Shown: positions 27,331 through 38,201 of the stretch, piece by piece | Layout: each line of letters starts with the position of its first letter | Position numbering within the stretch: the first letter of the stretch is position 1 | Assembly (NCBI GenBank): GCA_963575745.1 | Contig: CAUYUJ010004307.1 | Coordinates: forward strand, 1-64,000 | DNA: 64,000 nucleotides | Reading direction: 5' to 3' | Source of the DNA: Prorocentrum cordatum | Lineage: Eukaryota > Sar > Dinophyceae > Prorocentrales > Prorocentraceae | The notes under the pieces: generated by a model | The model's database searches: none | Told to the model about the DNA's origin: nothing | Seen by the model: the letters and a program-made list of their open reading frames with translations, nothing else | Program-made: the position numbers and the translations under genes

Positions 27331-28368
27331 ATGGAGTTTGTTTCATCTGAATTGCCAGGCGCGGATTTTGTTGCTTCAGATTGGACAGATACGGCGTTGT
27401 TTACTTCCGAGTTTCTCGCTTGTTTGTCTGCTCGTTTGTCTACGGTCGAAGTGTGTGTGAGTGATCTATATTGCCGTGTTCGCCCTTCGTACGGAGGTGA
27501 GTCTCGCCTGCATCAGCGAGACCAGCTGTATGGGCATGGTGTCAAAGTTTCTCAATCCAAGTTGCGCCGCCTGCAGGCGAAGCGTGTCAGGTATCGTTTG
27601 TGGTCCACGGCTCGGGGACCAGATCCGTCGTGCCTTGTTCGCGCGGGCATTTGCGCGCCCAGATATTATTGGAATTTCTGCTCGGACGATTCTGAGGAAG
27701 AGGAGTGGCTTGAGGACACTTGTGGAACACAGGCTGATATGGATGCTGTTGAATTGGCTGGCCACTCTTTGTGTTCGCAGTGTTCCGATTGTGGGGCTCA
27801 GACAGATCCCTGTGTTCACATTGCGTGTGGGACTCAGACTGATCTTTGTGTTCTCTTTGTTGGTGAGGAGGAGAAGGAGGAGTGTCGTCGAGTGCGCGCT
27901 GACAACAACACAAACTCGGAAGTGGTCTCTGTTTCTGTTGATCCAGGTGTTCTGAAAGAGGAGTTGCATGATGAGGAGTTGCAGGGTGAGGAGTTGCAGA
28001 ATGAGGAGTTGCGGGATGAGCAGTTGCATCATTCTCATCATAGAGATTCTATGGCTTCACACCCTGGGAGTTCCACGACTGGGAGATTATCTAATGCAGT
28101 TGTGATTTCAGCAGTGACGGAGGACGAGTGTCAAGCTGCCAGGGACTGGGCCCTTGCCGGTGTCGATGTCAGTGCCCTTTGGCGTGAGCTACACCGACTC
28201 CCGAGACAGGAGTTTCAGCGTGGGACTGAGGCTCTTCATGCATACAGGCTGCAAATGGGAATTGAAAGTTCCGAGGAGGATGTTTCGCAACAAGGGGGTC
28301 CTCAGAGTTCTACTTCCAGGAGTGCATTGACGCGGAGCGGCAAGAAGCATCGGAAACGGCACAGATGA
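27331..28368 (+). CDS. Element B ORF: Cys-rich, acidic protein of unknown function
   Basis: 345 codons from the ATG at 27331 to TGA. No known domain was recognised. Visible parts: a basic N-terminal third (KVSQSKLRRLQAKRVRY), a Cys/Thr/Gln/Asp motif occurring several times (CGTQAD, CGAQTD, CGTQTD) that might bind metal, an acidic stretch of five EELxx units (15 bp each, 27955-28035), a conserved block (DWALAGVDVSALWRELHRLP) and a strongly basic C-terminus (RSGKKHRKRHR). It could be an RNA- or DNA-binding chaperone in the role of an ORF1 protein; that is inference. The C-terminal half is conserved in element A. Confidence 0.65.
   Translation: MEFVSSELPGADFVASDWTDTALFTSEFLACLSARLSTVEVCVSDLYCRVRPSYGGESRLHQRDQLYGHGVKVSQSKLRRLQAKRVRYRLWSTARGPDPSCLVRAGICAPRYYWNFCSDDSEEEEWLEDTCGTQADMDAVELAGHSLCSQCSDCGAQTDPCVHIACGTQTDLCVLFVGEEEKEECRRVRADNNTNSEVVSVSVDPGVLKEELHDEELQGEELQNEELRDEQLHHSHHRDSMASHPGSSTTGRLSNAVVISAVTEDECQAARDWALAGVDVSALWRELHRLPRQEFQRGTEALHAYRLQMGIESSEEDVSQQGGPQSSTSRSALTRSGKKHRKRHR
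27494..27552 (+). repeat. GTCTCGC hairpin segment, coding copy
   Basis: A segment of about 58 bp with stem GTCTCGC/GCGAGAC, followed by CAGCTGTATGGGCATGGTG. It is repeated almost unchanged in the 3' region of the same element at 28392-28449. Confidence 0.75.
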
Positions 28369-28391
28369 TGCACATGTGATTGATCCTGCAC

Positions 28392-28449
28392 GTACTGAGG
28401 TGTGTCTCGCTTGCATGAGCGAGACCAGCTGTATGGGCATGGTGTCAAA
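28392..28449 (+). repeat. GTCTCGC hairpin segment, 3' region copy
   Basis: Duplicate of 27494-27552. The stem is extended by one pair (GTCTCGCT/AGCGAGAC). Confidence 0.75.
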
Positions 28450-28812
28450 GCACACGACCAGGTTTCACTTAGACATGGTTTCACACGACCAGGTTTTACT
28501 TAGGCATGGTGTCAAAGCGCACTCGCTATCTTAGTTCTCGTAGTTTCGTGTTTTTGTCAGTGGTGTTGAGACGGTAATCGCTGTATAAACCAGTGGTTAC
28601 TGTATGGTCTCTCACTGCTTCTCGCTGTCTTGTACAGCTTCTTTTACCATTTTCGTGTTTACTTTAGTGGGTTTCACGCTCTTGGGCATTGCTGTACAGC
28701 TTCGCTGTTAGTGCGCTCAGCGTTTTGCTCTCAGGCTCTGTTCTGAGTTGCTTTGTGTTTTGGTCTGCCTCCGTGGAGGCTCGAATCGACCGTCCGCAAA
28801 AGACCGCAAAAT

Positions 28813-28846
28813 ACCAGGTTGACGGTTCACCGCCGGCGCCAGTTGG
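28813..28846 (+). repeat. Right half of hairpin copy 19 after element B
   Basis: ACCAGGTTGAC then GGTTCACCGCCGG (to 28836), G-C subfamily. The left half is not in place upstream. Confidence 0.85.
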
Positions 28847-30002
28847 CCCACCCGGCCCGGGCGGACAATGTGACGACTTTCGGTCAGTTTCGTAATATTT
28901 GAAAGATATTTGACCATTGATTCTGAGATACTAGATTTTCCGCACCCGTGGAAAACTATGAGGGCCTCTGCGTCTTATCATGAGCTCCGTAGGCACACAT
29001 TTTTATAATCAAAACACCTGGAGCAACCAACTTCATGTCGACATGACAAATTCACAATTGCAGATTTCACGAACATCTTCGGCAAAGTCCTCTTCTCCGA
29101 TCCTGAGCACTCTTACGCGCGCAATGAGCTCTACGAGGTTCCCGGCGGTAGCCAGGTTGACGGTCCACCGATGGCGCCAGTTCGAAGATTCGGAGAAATT
29201 TTGAAATTCGTTTGGAGAGCCAGTATTTTTTTCACCTGTAGTGGGTAATGTCGGGCCTGCCAGTGCAATTCTCAGGTCCGTAGGTGCAATATTACTATCA
29301 AAACATTTGCAGGAACCGACTTTGGAAAAAACTAAAATCGTAATTTTCAGAGTTTCTCAGATCACCTTGAGACACCTTCTTCCATGTGTTCCGAGCAGCG
29401 CCGCGCGATTAAAGAGCTCTACGAGGCTGCCGGCGGTAACCTGGTTGACACTGAACCGCCGGCTCCCAGTGTGGTGAGTTTTGGTCGGTTTTGCTAAGAT
29501 TTGAAAGATATTTGACAATTCGTGCCTCGTAGAGCTCTGATCGTAGCAGAGCTAGAGGAATTCGGCGACAGGGAGGAGCTAGTTCGCAAAAATGACCCGT
29601 AGAGCTCTTCGGCATCGATAAGCTAGAGGAATTCCGTCGCGGGGTAGTGGACCGACCCGGCCCAGGCGGACAATGTGATGACCTGGGGTCGGCTTTTCGA
29701 AGATTCTGCGAGATTTTGAAATTCGTTTTGAGAACAATTTTTTTTGTAACGTAGAGTGGGTTGTGCCGCGTTTGCCTGTGAAATCGTCGGGCCCGTAGCT
29801 GCAATATTATTGTCAAAAATCGTGGAGGAACCGTCGGCCGTGAAAGTGCATTTCCGAAAATGACAATGATCTCGTGCATGTGACGATAGCGGTAGGCGAG
29901 CTACACAACTGCAGTGTTTTCTTTCCGACCAGTATTTCGTGGTTCCAGAGCTCTACGAGGGTCCTGGCGGTAACCTGGTTGACGATTTACCGCCGGCCCG
30001 CA
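28847..30002 (+). repeat. Spacer cassettes with hairpins 20-22
   Basis: Type-2 AT-rich spacers separated by hairpin copies at 29142-29174, 29430-29462 and 29964-29996, all with mismatches. The flank GAGCTCTACGAGG is well kept. No gene. Confidence 0.8.
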
Positions 30003-31230
30003 GTCTGCAGCGCGAGTTAAGTCAAGAAAACCAGCATCATCTCCCACAAAGTAGCAGAGTACGAATAGTTTTCCAGCCCGAGCGCTGAGAGCAGACTGAT
30101 CTCAGGCGTCTTGATATTTTGACCTAGCGCGCCTGATGATTTCCTCCCGATTGCTGTGCCGAAGAGCTCTGTAGCTCATCTGCAGCTCGAGTTAAGTCAA
30201 GAAAGCCAATTTCATCTCGAACAAATAGCAGAGTACGAATAGTTGTTTTGGCTTCTCTGCTGATCGCAGACCGAGTTCAGGCGTCTAGATGCTGGGAGCC
30301 GGCGGTAAACCGTCAACCTTGGTTACCGCCGGGAACTCGTAGAGCTTCCTCGTGCAACGCGGGCGCGGCAATCTCGCATTGCGCGCGAGGGCGCGGTCTC
30401 ATGGAAAGAGGACGTGAAGAAGAGGAACAAGTGAGGGAAAAGCATCTCTGCAAAAATAATACACAGACCAGACCCAGTTCAGGCGTCTGGACATTATAAA
30501 CTAGCGCGCTTGTTGATTTCCTTCAGAAAATCATCACCATCTCTACAACAATCAGCAGAGTACGAGTAGTTCTTCGGTCCCAACGCTGATAGCAGACCGA
30601 GTTCAGGCGTCTGGATACTTTAAACTAGCGCGCCTGATTATTTCCTTTCGTTTGCTGTTCCGAACAGCTCTGTAGCTCATTTGCAGCTCGTGTCAAATCA
30701 TGAAAACCAATACCATCTCCGAAGAATTAGCAGAGTACAAATAGTTTTTTCGGCCCCAGCGCTGATGGCAGACCGAGACGAGGCGTCTAGATGCTTTGAA
30801 CTAGCGCCCCTGATGATTCCCTTCCGATTGCTGTGCTGAACAGCTCTGTAGCTCATCTGCAGCGCGAGTGAAGTGCAGAAAACCAATACCATCTCCAAAA
30901 CATTAGCAGAGTACGAATAGTCTTTCAGCCCGAGCGCTGATAGCAGACTGTTTTCAGGCGTCTAGATACTTTAAATTGGCGCGTCTGATGATTTCCTTCC
31001 GATTGCTGTGCCGAAGAGCACTGCAGCTCACCTGCGCCTCGAGTTAAGTCAAGGGAGCTTATTCCATCACTGAAGAATAGCAGAATACGATTAGTTGGTC
31101 GGCGTCTGCGCTGATGGCAGACCGAATTCAGGCGTCTAGATACTTCAGACTATCGCGCCTGATGATTTCCTCCCGACTGCTGTGCCAAAGAGCGCCCTAG
31201 CTCATCTGCAGCTCGAGTTAAGCAAAGAAG
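30003..31230 (-). repeat. Diverged satellite array, inverted
   Basis: Monomers of about 175-178 bp with the landmark GCAGAGTACGAATAG (30052, 30228, about 30550, 30726, 30905, 31079). They are related to the inverted 175-bp family (GCGCCTGATGATT, CAGCTCTGTAGCTC) but form a separate subfamily. A hairpin copy interrupts them at 30299. Confidence 0.8.
30292..30348 (-). repeat. Hairpin module, copy 23, inverted
   Basis: Minus-strand copy with a consensus A-T-type stem (30299-30332) followed by CTCGTAGAGCTTCC. Confidence 0.85.
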
Positions 31231-32060
31231 CCCATCATCATCTCGAAAAAAAGAACTGAATACAAATATCTCTGCGGATCTCTGGATGCCTGAGACGAAC
31301 GCGCCTGATGATTCTGGATTGATTACGTGTGCCTACCAGCTCTGTAGCTATCCTGCAGCTCGAGGTAAGTTTAGAAAACCGACAGCACCTGTCAAGATGA
31401 CTCGAACAGCCGATCCCGCCCAAGTCCTCTTTTGGTTGTAAAAGGTACCCGATCGAGCTGAGATTGAGGTGGCGAGCGGGAATAAGATCGAAGACGGGGA
31501 GCAAAAAACTAGAGCTCTAACGAATGGTTGAATTTCGAGAAGTCGAATTCAAACCGAGCAAAAATTATGCAAAACTTCCGTCGGGATTTTTTGCCAACTG
31601 GCCTCCCAGCGCGCCGGAATTACTCTTCTAGCTTCGCCGCTAACGCTCTTAGGGAAGCTCTACGAGTCACCAGCAGGGTATGAATAGTTTTTCGGCCCCA
31701 GGGCTGGTGTCAGACCAAGTTCAGGCGTCTAGATACTTTGAACTAGCGCGCCTGCTTATTTCCTCCCGATTGCTGTGCCGAACAGCTCTGAACCTCATCT
31801 GCAGCTCGAGTTAAGTCAAACAATCATCAGCATATCCAAAAATTGCAGAGTACGAATAGCGGTTCGGCCCTAGTGTTGATAGCGGACCGAGTTCAGGCGT
31901 CTAGATACTTCAAACTAGCGCGCCTGATGATTTCCTTCCGATTGCTGTGCCTAACAGCTCTGTAGCTCATCTGCACCTCGAGTTAAGTCAAGAAAACCAT
32001 CACCATCTCCAGAACATAGCAAGGTACGAATACTGTTTCGGCTCCAGCCCTGATAGCAGA
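31231..32060 (-). repeat. Satellite leader and diverged monomers, end of tract III
   Basis: An inverted leader with satellite remnants at 31240-31620, the flank GGAAGCTCTACGAG without a hairpin at about 31653, then two more diverged monomers. Confidence 0.75.
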
Positions 32061-33440
32061 CCACATTTGGGATGCTTTTCCCCGAAGTCGAGATACGGCT
32101 CGCGCGCGCCGCGCTGGCCCTCGAAATCAGTGGAACACCGACAGGCACGTGAACGCCGGCAGAGTTGAGATCTGGTCAGGAGGCCCATTCAGATGCTTCG
32201 CCGCAGCCGAAGCGTACGTCCAACCCTCTTGCATCGCACGAACGATAGTGCCAGGAGTAGGAAGGAACCGCGTGAGCGGCGACGAGACATCTCACGAGGA
32301 AAGGGCGCCGACGCAAGCAAACAATCACCAAGATAGCCAAACGGAAGATAAGCAACTCACACCGAAACCAACCGACACCGAGGAACATCTGGAGGAGAAC
32401 AATGCAAGCCGATCAAACCTAGAAATACACGCCCAAACCGAAGAAACATTGAACACGAAGAACCACCCGAGCTGAGGAATACATCCGAACCAAGGACAAC
32501 GCTGAAGCCCAGGAAACTCAAACTGAGAAGAAGCATAGTGAATCCTATCGGAGTTCGATGTGTGTATTCCATGGGAATCGTGAGAGGTCTTGCTGGGTTC
32601 TCAGACTCCGAGGGGAACGACGGCACGACGAGGAAACCGAGCAAAACATTGGGCTGGGGAAGGAACCCAACCCAGGAACCTATGAATCCGAGGAAGACCC
32701 TGACCGAGGACAACCCAAGCTGAAATAAGCGTGAGGATACCTATTGCAATTTTATTAGGATTCATTTGAATCCTAGCTGGGTTGTTGCAGATCCCACGGG
32801 TTTTGATAATTTGGGAAAATCGGCGCGCGGTGGAACATATCAAACACTTCCAAACCAAGGAAACTTGGATCTCACCAAGCAGTCTGCAGAACCACACTGG
32901 AATCTTAATGGCGCCTAGTGGGATCCTATTGGAGTCATATAAGAAGCCGACTGGGCCCCCCCTACAAAATTATGGGTTTCGATGATTCTTGATGCGCGTG
33001 CCTGCTTTATTATGACTGGTCTCTCCCGCCCCCCTCCCTCCCCCTTTTCCGAGTCATCCGCCCTCGTTTTCCTTTCCTGATCTTCCTTATTCCGTCTCTT
33101 GCTCGCGGGGGGTGAGGAGAAACACGTCAAGAACCAACGATGTGCTCTCAACCTGGGAGAAGGGGCTTGGTCTAATAGAGGATGTTGTTTTTTCGGCTGC
33201 GGTGGCCTGCGGTCGCCTGCTTTGGCATGGGCTATGTCCAACAGGCGCTACTGGGCTGTTGCCGAGGATTTCTCTATGTTCTAGTTCGGGATGGGACAGT
33301 GTCCAATAGAGGATGCTCCGCAGCAGAGGTGGCACGAGTAGACGGAGGGCCCGTCTATCACCTAGGAATTTCTCTGCAATCTGCTTGTCGAGGGGCCGTG
33401 TCCAACAGAGGATGCTGCTCAGCAGATAGGTTTTGCGGCT
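32061..33440. other. Unclassified stretch with degenerate repeats
   Basis: 32280-32740 is rich in short GAGGAA- and CCAAGG-like words. 33170-33420 has three diverged units starting with GTCCAATAGAGGATG, about 105-128 bp apart. A 108-codon frame at 32149-32475 is not recognised. No supported gene. Confidence 0.5.
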
Positions 33441-33659
33441 CTTGCTGACCGTCGCGCGCCCGTGTTTTTGTTTAAGCTGGTGGCAGGCGGGGGGGGGGGG
33501 CGCCCGGGCTAACCGGAAAATAATATTGTCATCATCCACTTCCATATGGCTTCAAAAAGCACGCGGCCGGAGAAACCCGGCAGCGGGGCGTGCACAACGC
33601 AGTGCAACGCGCTGGGCGGAGGGGCGACGGGGATGAGAGGGCGCGGAAGGAACGGGGGG

Positions 33660-33820
<161 letters not shown>

Positions 33821-34405
33821 AGGAGGGAAGGGGGAGGCAGCAGCAGACGACGACGCGACGAGGGAAGAAGGAGGGGGGGGAGGAAGAGCGAGAGGGGAGG
33901 GCCGAGCCCCAGCTGTGGCAACGCGCACAGCGCGCAACTTTGCGATCCACGTAGGGTGGCCAGGGAGGAGGAGACAAAGGAAGGAGGGGGGGGCGACGGG
34001 GGCGACAAACGAAGACGAATGAAAACGACGGCGGGACACGACAGCAACGACGAAGGACAAGGGAGGGAGGGGGAAAGGGGAAATGGATGGGGGGGGCAAG
34101 GGAGGGAGACAGGCAGGCCGAGCCGAACGAACCCAAATCACAAAGCTCAAGCTGGTGGCCGCCAGTTCCGGGTGTGACGCAGGGGGGGGGGTGAGCAAGA
34201 ACGCTGCGCGGGCTACTTATGGATTGCCCTGCGAGTGTGCTGCCGGGGCTGCAGAGATAGCAACGCAGCAAAAGTTGAAGCAGAGACTGGACATTCTTTG
34301 CACTTTTAGCCCGCGCAATGGAGTTAGGGGAAAGGTTGTGCATGCCAACAGAGCCGAGGACAGAATTCAAAAGATAATCGGGCGCGCTATGTCCGCGCGG
34401 ATTAA

Positions 34406-35019
34406 CTAGGCAACGAGAGTGACGGGGGTGAGCACGAGGAGGAGGGGGGGCGAGGTCCAAACGAAAGAACTGGTGAAGAAGAGGCGGGCCCTTTCCGAGA
34501 ACATGCTTTTGGACGATCCAAGCATGGGGATATCTCGTCTGGTGCTCAGAGGCGCCAGGCAGACATGCGTCAGCGCATCTGCTTCGGAAGTGCGGACTGC
34601 ACGCAGAAATCGACTCTGGGCCGCGTCGAGAGGAGCGAGAGCAGAACGCGAGGCGAAGTGAAAAGCAGCAGTTCTGTATTCTATATACGACAACAGGTGC
34701 GATTTTACAGAACAAAGCAGTTCGCTATCTGTGTAGAAACGCCGTCTGCGAATAATGTTTTGTGTGCGCGAACCGCATTCGCGATCGCAATCGCTCATCG
34801 CGTCGTGCATGAGCAGCGGTGTGTCGGAAAGAGTTCTAGCACTTTAAGTGAAGAGCCGGCCGGGCGAGATCTAGACAGAATGTGACAACTTTCTCTTCCC
34901 GCGTCAAGCAGCGCCCTGTTCTCCGCGCCCCAGCGGTGCAAACTCGCCTGGCACTCACGGGCCAGAGAGAGTGCTTGCTGGTCAGATACGCTCATGTCTA
35001 GGATTCTGAAAGCATTCAA
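34406..35019 (-). pseudogene. LINE-3 post-RT region
   Basis: CQASLHRWGAENRALLDAGR and SHLLSYIEYRTAAFHFA followed by LSTRRDIPMLG are typical of the region after the RT palm in one LINE group. The block at 34400-34130 (LLNSVLGSVGMHNLSP) continues it in another frame. Confidence 0.75.
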
Positions 35020-35590
35020 ATCGTCAGCGAAAATGATTTCTTCAAAGCTACACGCGCGAGCTGTGATAAATGTTCCACAAAATGCGACCTAGCACCGTGC
35101 CTTGGTAAACCATATTTCCATAGGAGCTGGATCAGACAGAGATCCTTGGACGACAATTCGTGCGCCGCGTGGGTCAAGCCAGCTGTCTTAGACAACAACC
35201 AGGTCTGGCTGCACACAGCGTTCGAATTTTATGCTTGGGCCGAATCTTGTCCACTCGATTGAACGCTCCCGAGACATCAGACCAGTAAGGCACTTCGCGA
35301 CGACGGCTGGCGAAAGCCACCAGCCACCGCATAATGACATGCAAGACAGCGTCTGTCGCTCCACGCTCACGGCAATAAACGAATTGATTCGATCCGTACG
35401 TGCCCAGTCTGTCGAGCCTTGGCACGAATAGCTGCGAGACAGCACGTTCGACAACTTTAGAAAATTGCGCTGTCAGCTGAGTGCCTCGATAGTTGTCGGG
35501 GTTGCTCAACGCGTGGCCCTTGTGCAATGGGTAGGCCCAGTGTTCGCGCCAGGATCTAGGCCAACAGCCTGTGCGGATTATAAGACGCAC
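35016..35590 (-). pseudogene. LINE-3 reverse transcriptase fragment
   Basis: Holds WREHWAYPLHKG, NPDNYRGTQLTAQFSKVVE, YGSNQFVYCRERGATDAV and SDVSGAFNRVD (motif A with Asp). After a frame change comes FADD (codons on 35020-35031, minus strand), so the catalytic pair is the usual DD. Confidence 0.8.
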
Positions 35591-36553
35591 AAGTTTCGTA
35601 ACTGGAGCGGCTAGCGAATTCGCGCATTTTTAACAGAACGCGCTGGCATGGGATCCGGTCCAGTACCAGAAGCTGCGCGCAGGGTCCGGAGAAACGGCCG
35701 AGCGGTGCGAGTGCGGACGGTGCAATACGAGTTGTCTGCAGCGAGAAGTGCAGACCAGCAGTTCGTAGACTCGTTAGTCTGCGCAACAGGCAATCGACGT
35801 TTATATTGAAAAAGAACGCGAGAAAAGTGCGGCCTTGTCAGCCGCTCTCGTGGCCCAAGTGCCGTCTGCGCGGCGTAGTGGGGACGAGGAAGGCTTGTGC
35901 GGGTGCGATGTTAAATTCTTCGAAATCTTCCACCACTGTTTGGGGCCTCTGTGCAAGCGACGAAGTTTGTCACGAGTGCGCGCGGTGCGTGCTAGACTGG
36001 CGCGCTTGCGCGCAAGAATGTAGCGCTGCAGTCAACAACAGCCTGCGGAAAACGATGTGTACCGGCAGCATCCCGCTTCCGACGCACGGACTTTAAGCAG
36101 CGTTCGTCTACCCACGGGTGCGCTATTTGATGTTGTGCAGTGGTGCGTGGGGCGCGAAGAAGCATGAAACCTTTTTATACTTGCATAAGGCACGGCGCGA
36201 ACAATATCATGATGATCTTTCAGTCCAATCCCAGCTATGTACTCACAGGGCTCTGTTTAAACGACTCCTGCTTGTGCTGCTGAACTGCCACAGCGTGCGA
36301 GAAACGGTTTCGACTTGCAATGGTGGCTTGCAAAAACTAGCTAACACTGCTCTGCGTTCAGCGATCTCCGTCAAAACTGCCACATTTGTTAAATCAGGAA
36401 TATTGCAAACAACTAAATCTTATTAACTCGTTAGTTGCTTTGTGCGCTCACTGAAGCCGTCCGTGCGGCACCATTGGTAAAGAGCAGAACCTTCAGGATG
36501 CATATTCCGGCTTTGACGCAACCGTTGCGTGTGGTACACATTCCTATCTCCAA

Positions 36554-36823
36554 CTATGGCTGTACGATGCTTTGCGTTACGAGGCCAGACCATTCAGCAG
36601 ACAACGAATTAATATATTCAAGTCCGTCTAAACAAGGCCTGGAGTACCAGCAGCATATCAAAATAGGACCTGTATCGCTATGAACTACCAGGCACAGTCT
36701 CTCAGCAGCACTTGATTTCAAAACCATGCAACACGCACTGGCAATAGAAACTCGTGCGAAAATGGCGACTCCACCGCCAAGACCGTCGCGATCTCGCGGT
36801 GCCACATGAACATAGTCCGGCAC
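36554..36823 (-). pseudogene. LINE-3 endonuclease fragment
   Basis: DYVHVAPRDRDGLGGGVAIF and AERLCLVVHSDTGPILICCW fit the first half of an APE-type LINE endonuclease (central strands). Further left, DLVVCNIPDLTNVAVL looks like the DLV/SDH end with the His lost. Confidence 0.7.
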
Positions 36824-36830
36824 ATATTAG

Positions 36831-37600
36831 AAATTTAGTCGAAGCGCCTAGGGAGCGGGAGGGGAGGGCAAAAGGGAGAGGTAAGTCGCAAACTCGGCCT
36901 GACGAGCGTGAAAACTTTGAGGGGCTGAGCTAGGGCCGTTGCTGCTCCTCCTCTCCTTCTTCCACGTCCTCCCCCTCCTTCTCGCCGCCTCATCGTCCTC
37001 GTCTTCCTGACCTATTCTCGCTCCGCACTCACTGTTTATCCGTCGCCTCAGCCTCGCCCTGCTGTTCCTCTGTCACTGCGCCTGTCTGCCAGGACAGGGG
37101 GTGGGGAGATGCTTCCAGGGTGGGGCGAGGGAGGGGGGCAACAGGAAGAGGGGGGGCCCCTCCAACAAATTCAAGAGATTCAGAAAATCTTCAAACAAAA
37201 AACACACAAGCAAAAAGGAACAGGGGGTCTCTCCATTCCGCCGACCTTTAGATGAGGAGATGGTGGGATTTCCAATTTCGTCGGTGCTGTTCGCCGCTTC
37301 CCGTCGTGCTGCGTGCGCGTATTTTTTGTTGGTGATATTTGTCCTCCTCTCCCTCCGCGTTTGTTGTGGGCTTCCTTTGGAGGCCTCGGGGGTGGCCCTT
37401 GGGCTTCGCTTCGGGCCTCTTGGGGGCTTCTAGGGCGCATGTTAGGGGTTTGGAGGCCACATTATGGGGGATGCTCCTGGTATTCCCTGCGAGTTCGCCC
37501 TCGTGGGGGTCTCTTGGGCTCCTCTTGGAGACCTTGAGGGCCTTTTCGGCCGTTGTGGTGGCCTCTTAGACTGTCTTGTGGCCCTCTTGCGGCGTGTCCG
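36831..37600. repeat. Pyrimidine-rich and CTTGGGG-type degenerate repeats
   Basis: 36930-37050 is rich in TCC. 37370-37600 repeats words like CTTGGGG and GCCTCTTGGG, as also at 41810-42050 and 47820-48110. No gene; ORFs here follow the repeat. Confidence 0.6.
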
Positions 37601-37655
37601 GGCTCAAGTACTCGTTTGGCTCAAGTACTCGTTGGGCTCAAGTACTCGTTGGGCT
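37601..37655 (+). promoter_or_regulatory. 17-base tandem units with GGCTCAAG
   Basis: GGCTCAAG at 37601, 37618 and 37635, and a partial GGCT at 37652, exactly 17 bases apart. The unit is TACTCGTTTGGCTCAAG. Its last 11 bases equal the 3' end of the dinoflagellate spliced leader. The ORF1 ATG follows at 37711. Confidence 0.6.
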
Positions 37656-37710
37656 GGGAGCTGGCATCGCCGTTCCGCGCATCACTCCTGTCGCGCCCTT
37701 CAGCGGCTCG

Positions 37711-38190
37711 ATGGCCAAGCGATTCAAAATCCATTCGCCCGACGGTGGAGTGGCAAAGCAGGGCAGGATCGGCTCGCCTCTGGACTCGCTGGATGACGAC
37801 GATGCCGACATTCAGATGGTTGGCGAGTTCAAGGCCGGGTACAAGGGAGAGTCCACGGGGAGCGGCTGCGACGACATGAGGGAGACGATGAGGATCATGA
37901 TGAAGGACATGAGGTATGTTAAGACCATGACGGAGAATAATGCGAAGGATGCGAAGGAGGCAAAGGAGCAGGCGACAGCGGCCAAGCAGGCAGCGTTCGC
38001 GGCCAGTTCGGTTGAGGGGGAGGTGGGGAAGCTCAGTGAACAAGTGGTGACTAAGGAGAATGCCCAGGAGGTCATGCGAGGAACAGGCAAATACGTCACA
38101 GGGGAGGAGGTGGGGGGCATGATCAAGGAGGCCATGAATAACATGAGTATATCGAACAACACACACACAGCAGGACGAAGACATCAGACT
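37711..38190 (+). CDS. LINE-2 ORF1, N-terminal part
   Basis: From the ATG at 37711 (MAKRFKIHSPDGG). A helical, charged stretch (MKDMRYVKTMTENNAKDAKE, EQATAAKQAAFAASS) suggests a coiled coil, and VGGMIKEAMNNMS ends it. The frame shifts near 38190, where homology continues in the next block. Confidence 0.65.
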
Positions 38191-38201
38191 TCACCTCGTC
38201 G

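Larger units (their letters stand above)
27021..28812 (+). mobile_element. Element B: small, probably non-autonomous, site-specific element
   Basis: A 1.8-kb element between two copies of ACCAGGTTG. It has a leader of about 310 bases, one ORF without any endonuclease or RT, and a 444-base 3' region. The 3' region has the GAGAC hairpin, a CAGC-TTC-GCTG triloop, a stem GCCTCC/GGAGGC and the end CGCAAAAGACCGCAAAAT. Because it uses the same target and a similar tail but has no enzymes, it probably depends on EL1-type proteins. Confidence 0.8.
34130..36830 (-). mobile_element. LINE-3: decayed non-LTR retrotransposon, minus strand
   Basis: Pieces of one LINE in the right order from right to left, but in different frames: endonuclease N-terminus (36823-36554), endonuclease middle (about 36530-36250), RT (35590-35016), post-RT region (35019-34406) and C-terminal end (34400-34130). 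Stops and shifts separate every block, so this is an old pseudogene. No target duplication or 5' end was recognised. Confidence 0.85.

Noticed and set aside
1-31700. Integron-like interpretation of the hairpin array (attC analogue)
   Set aside because: No integrase, no cassette genes, and the genome is eukaryotic. Only the cassette-like layout is kept as an observation.
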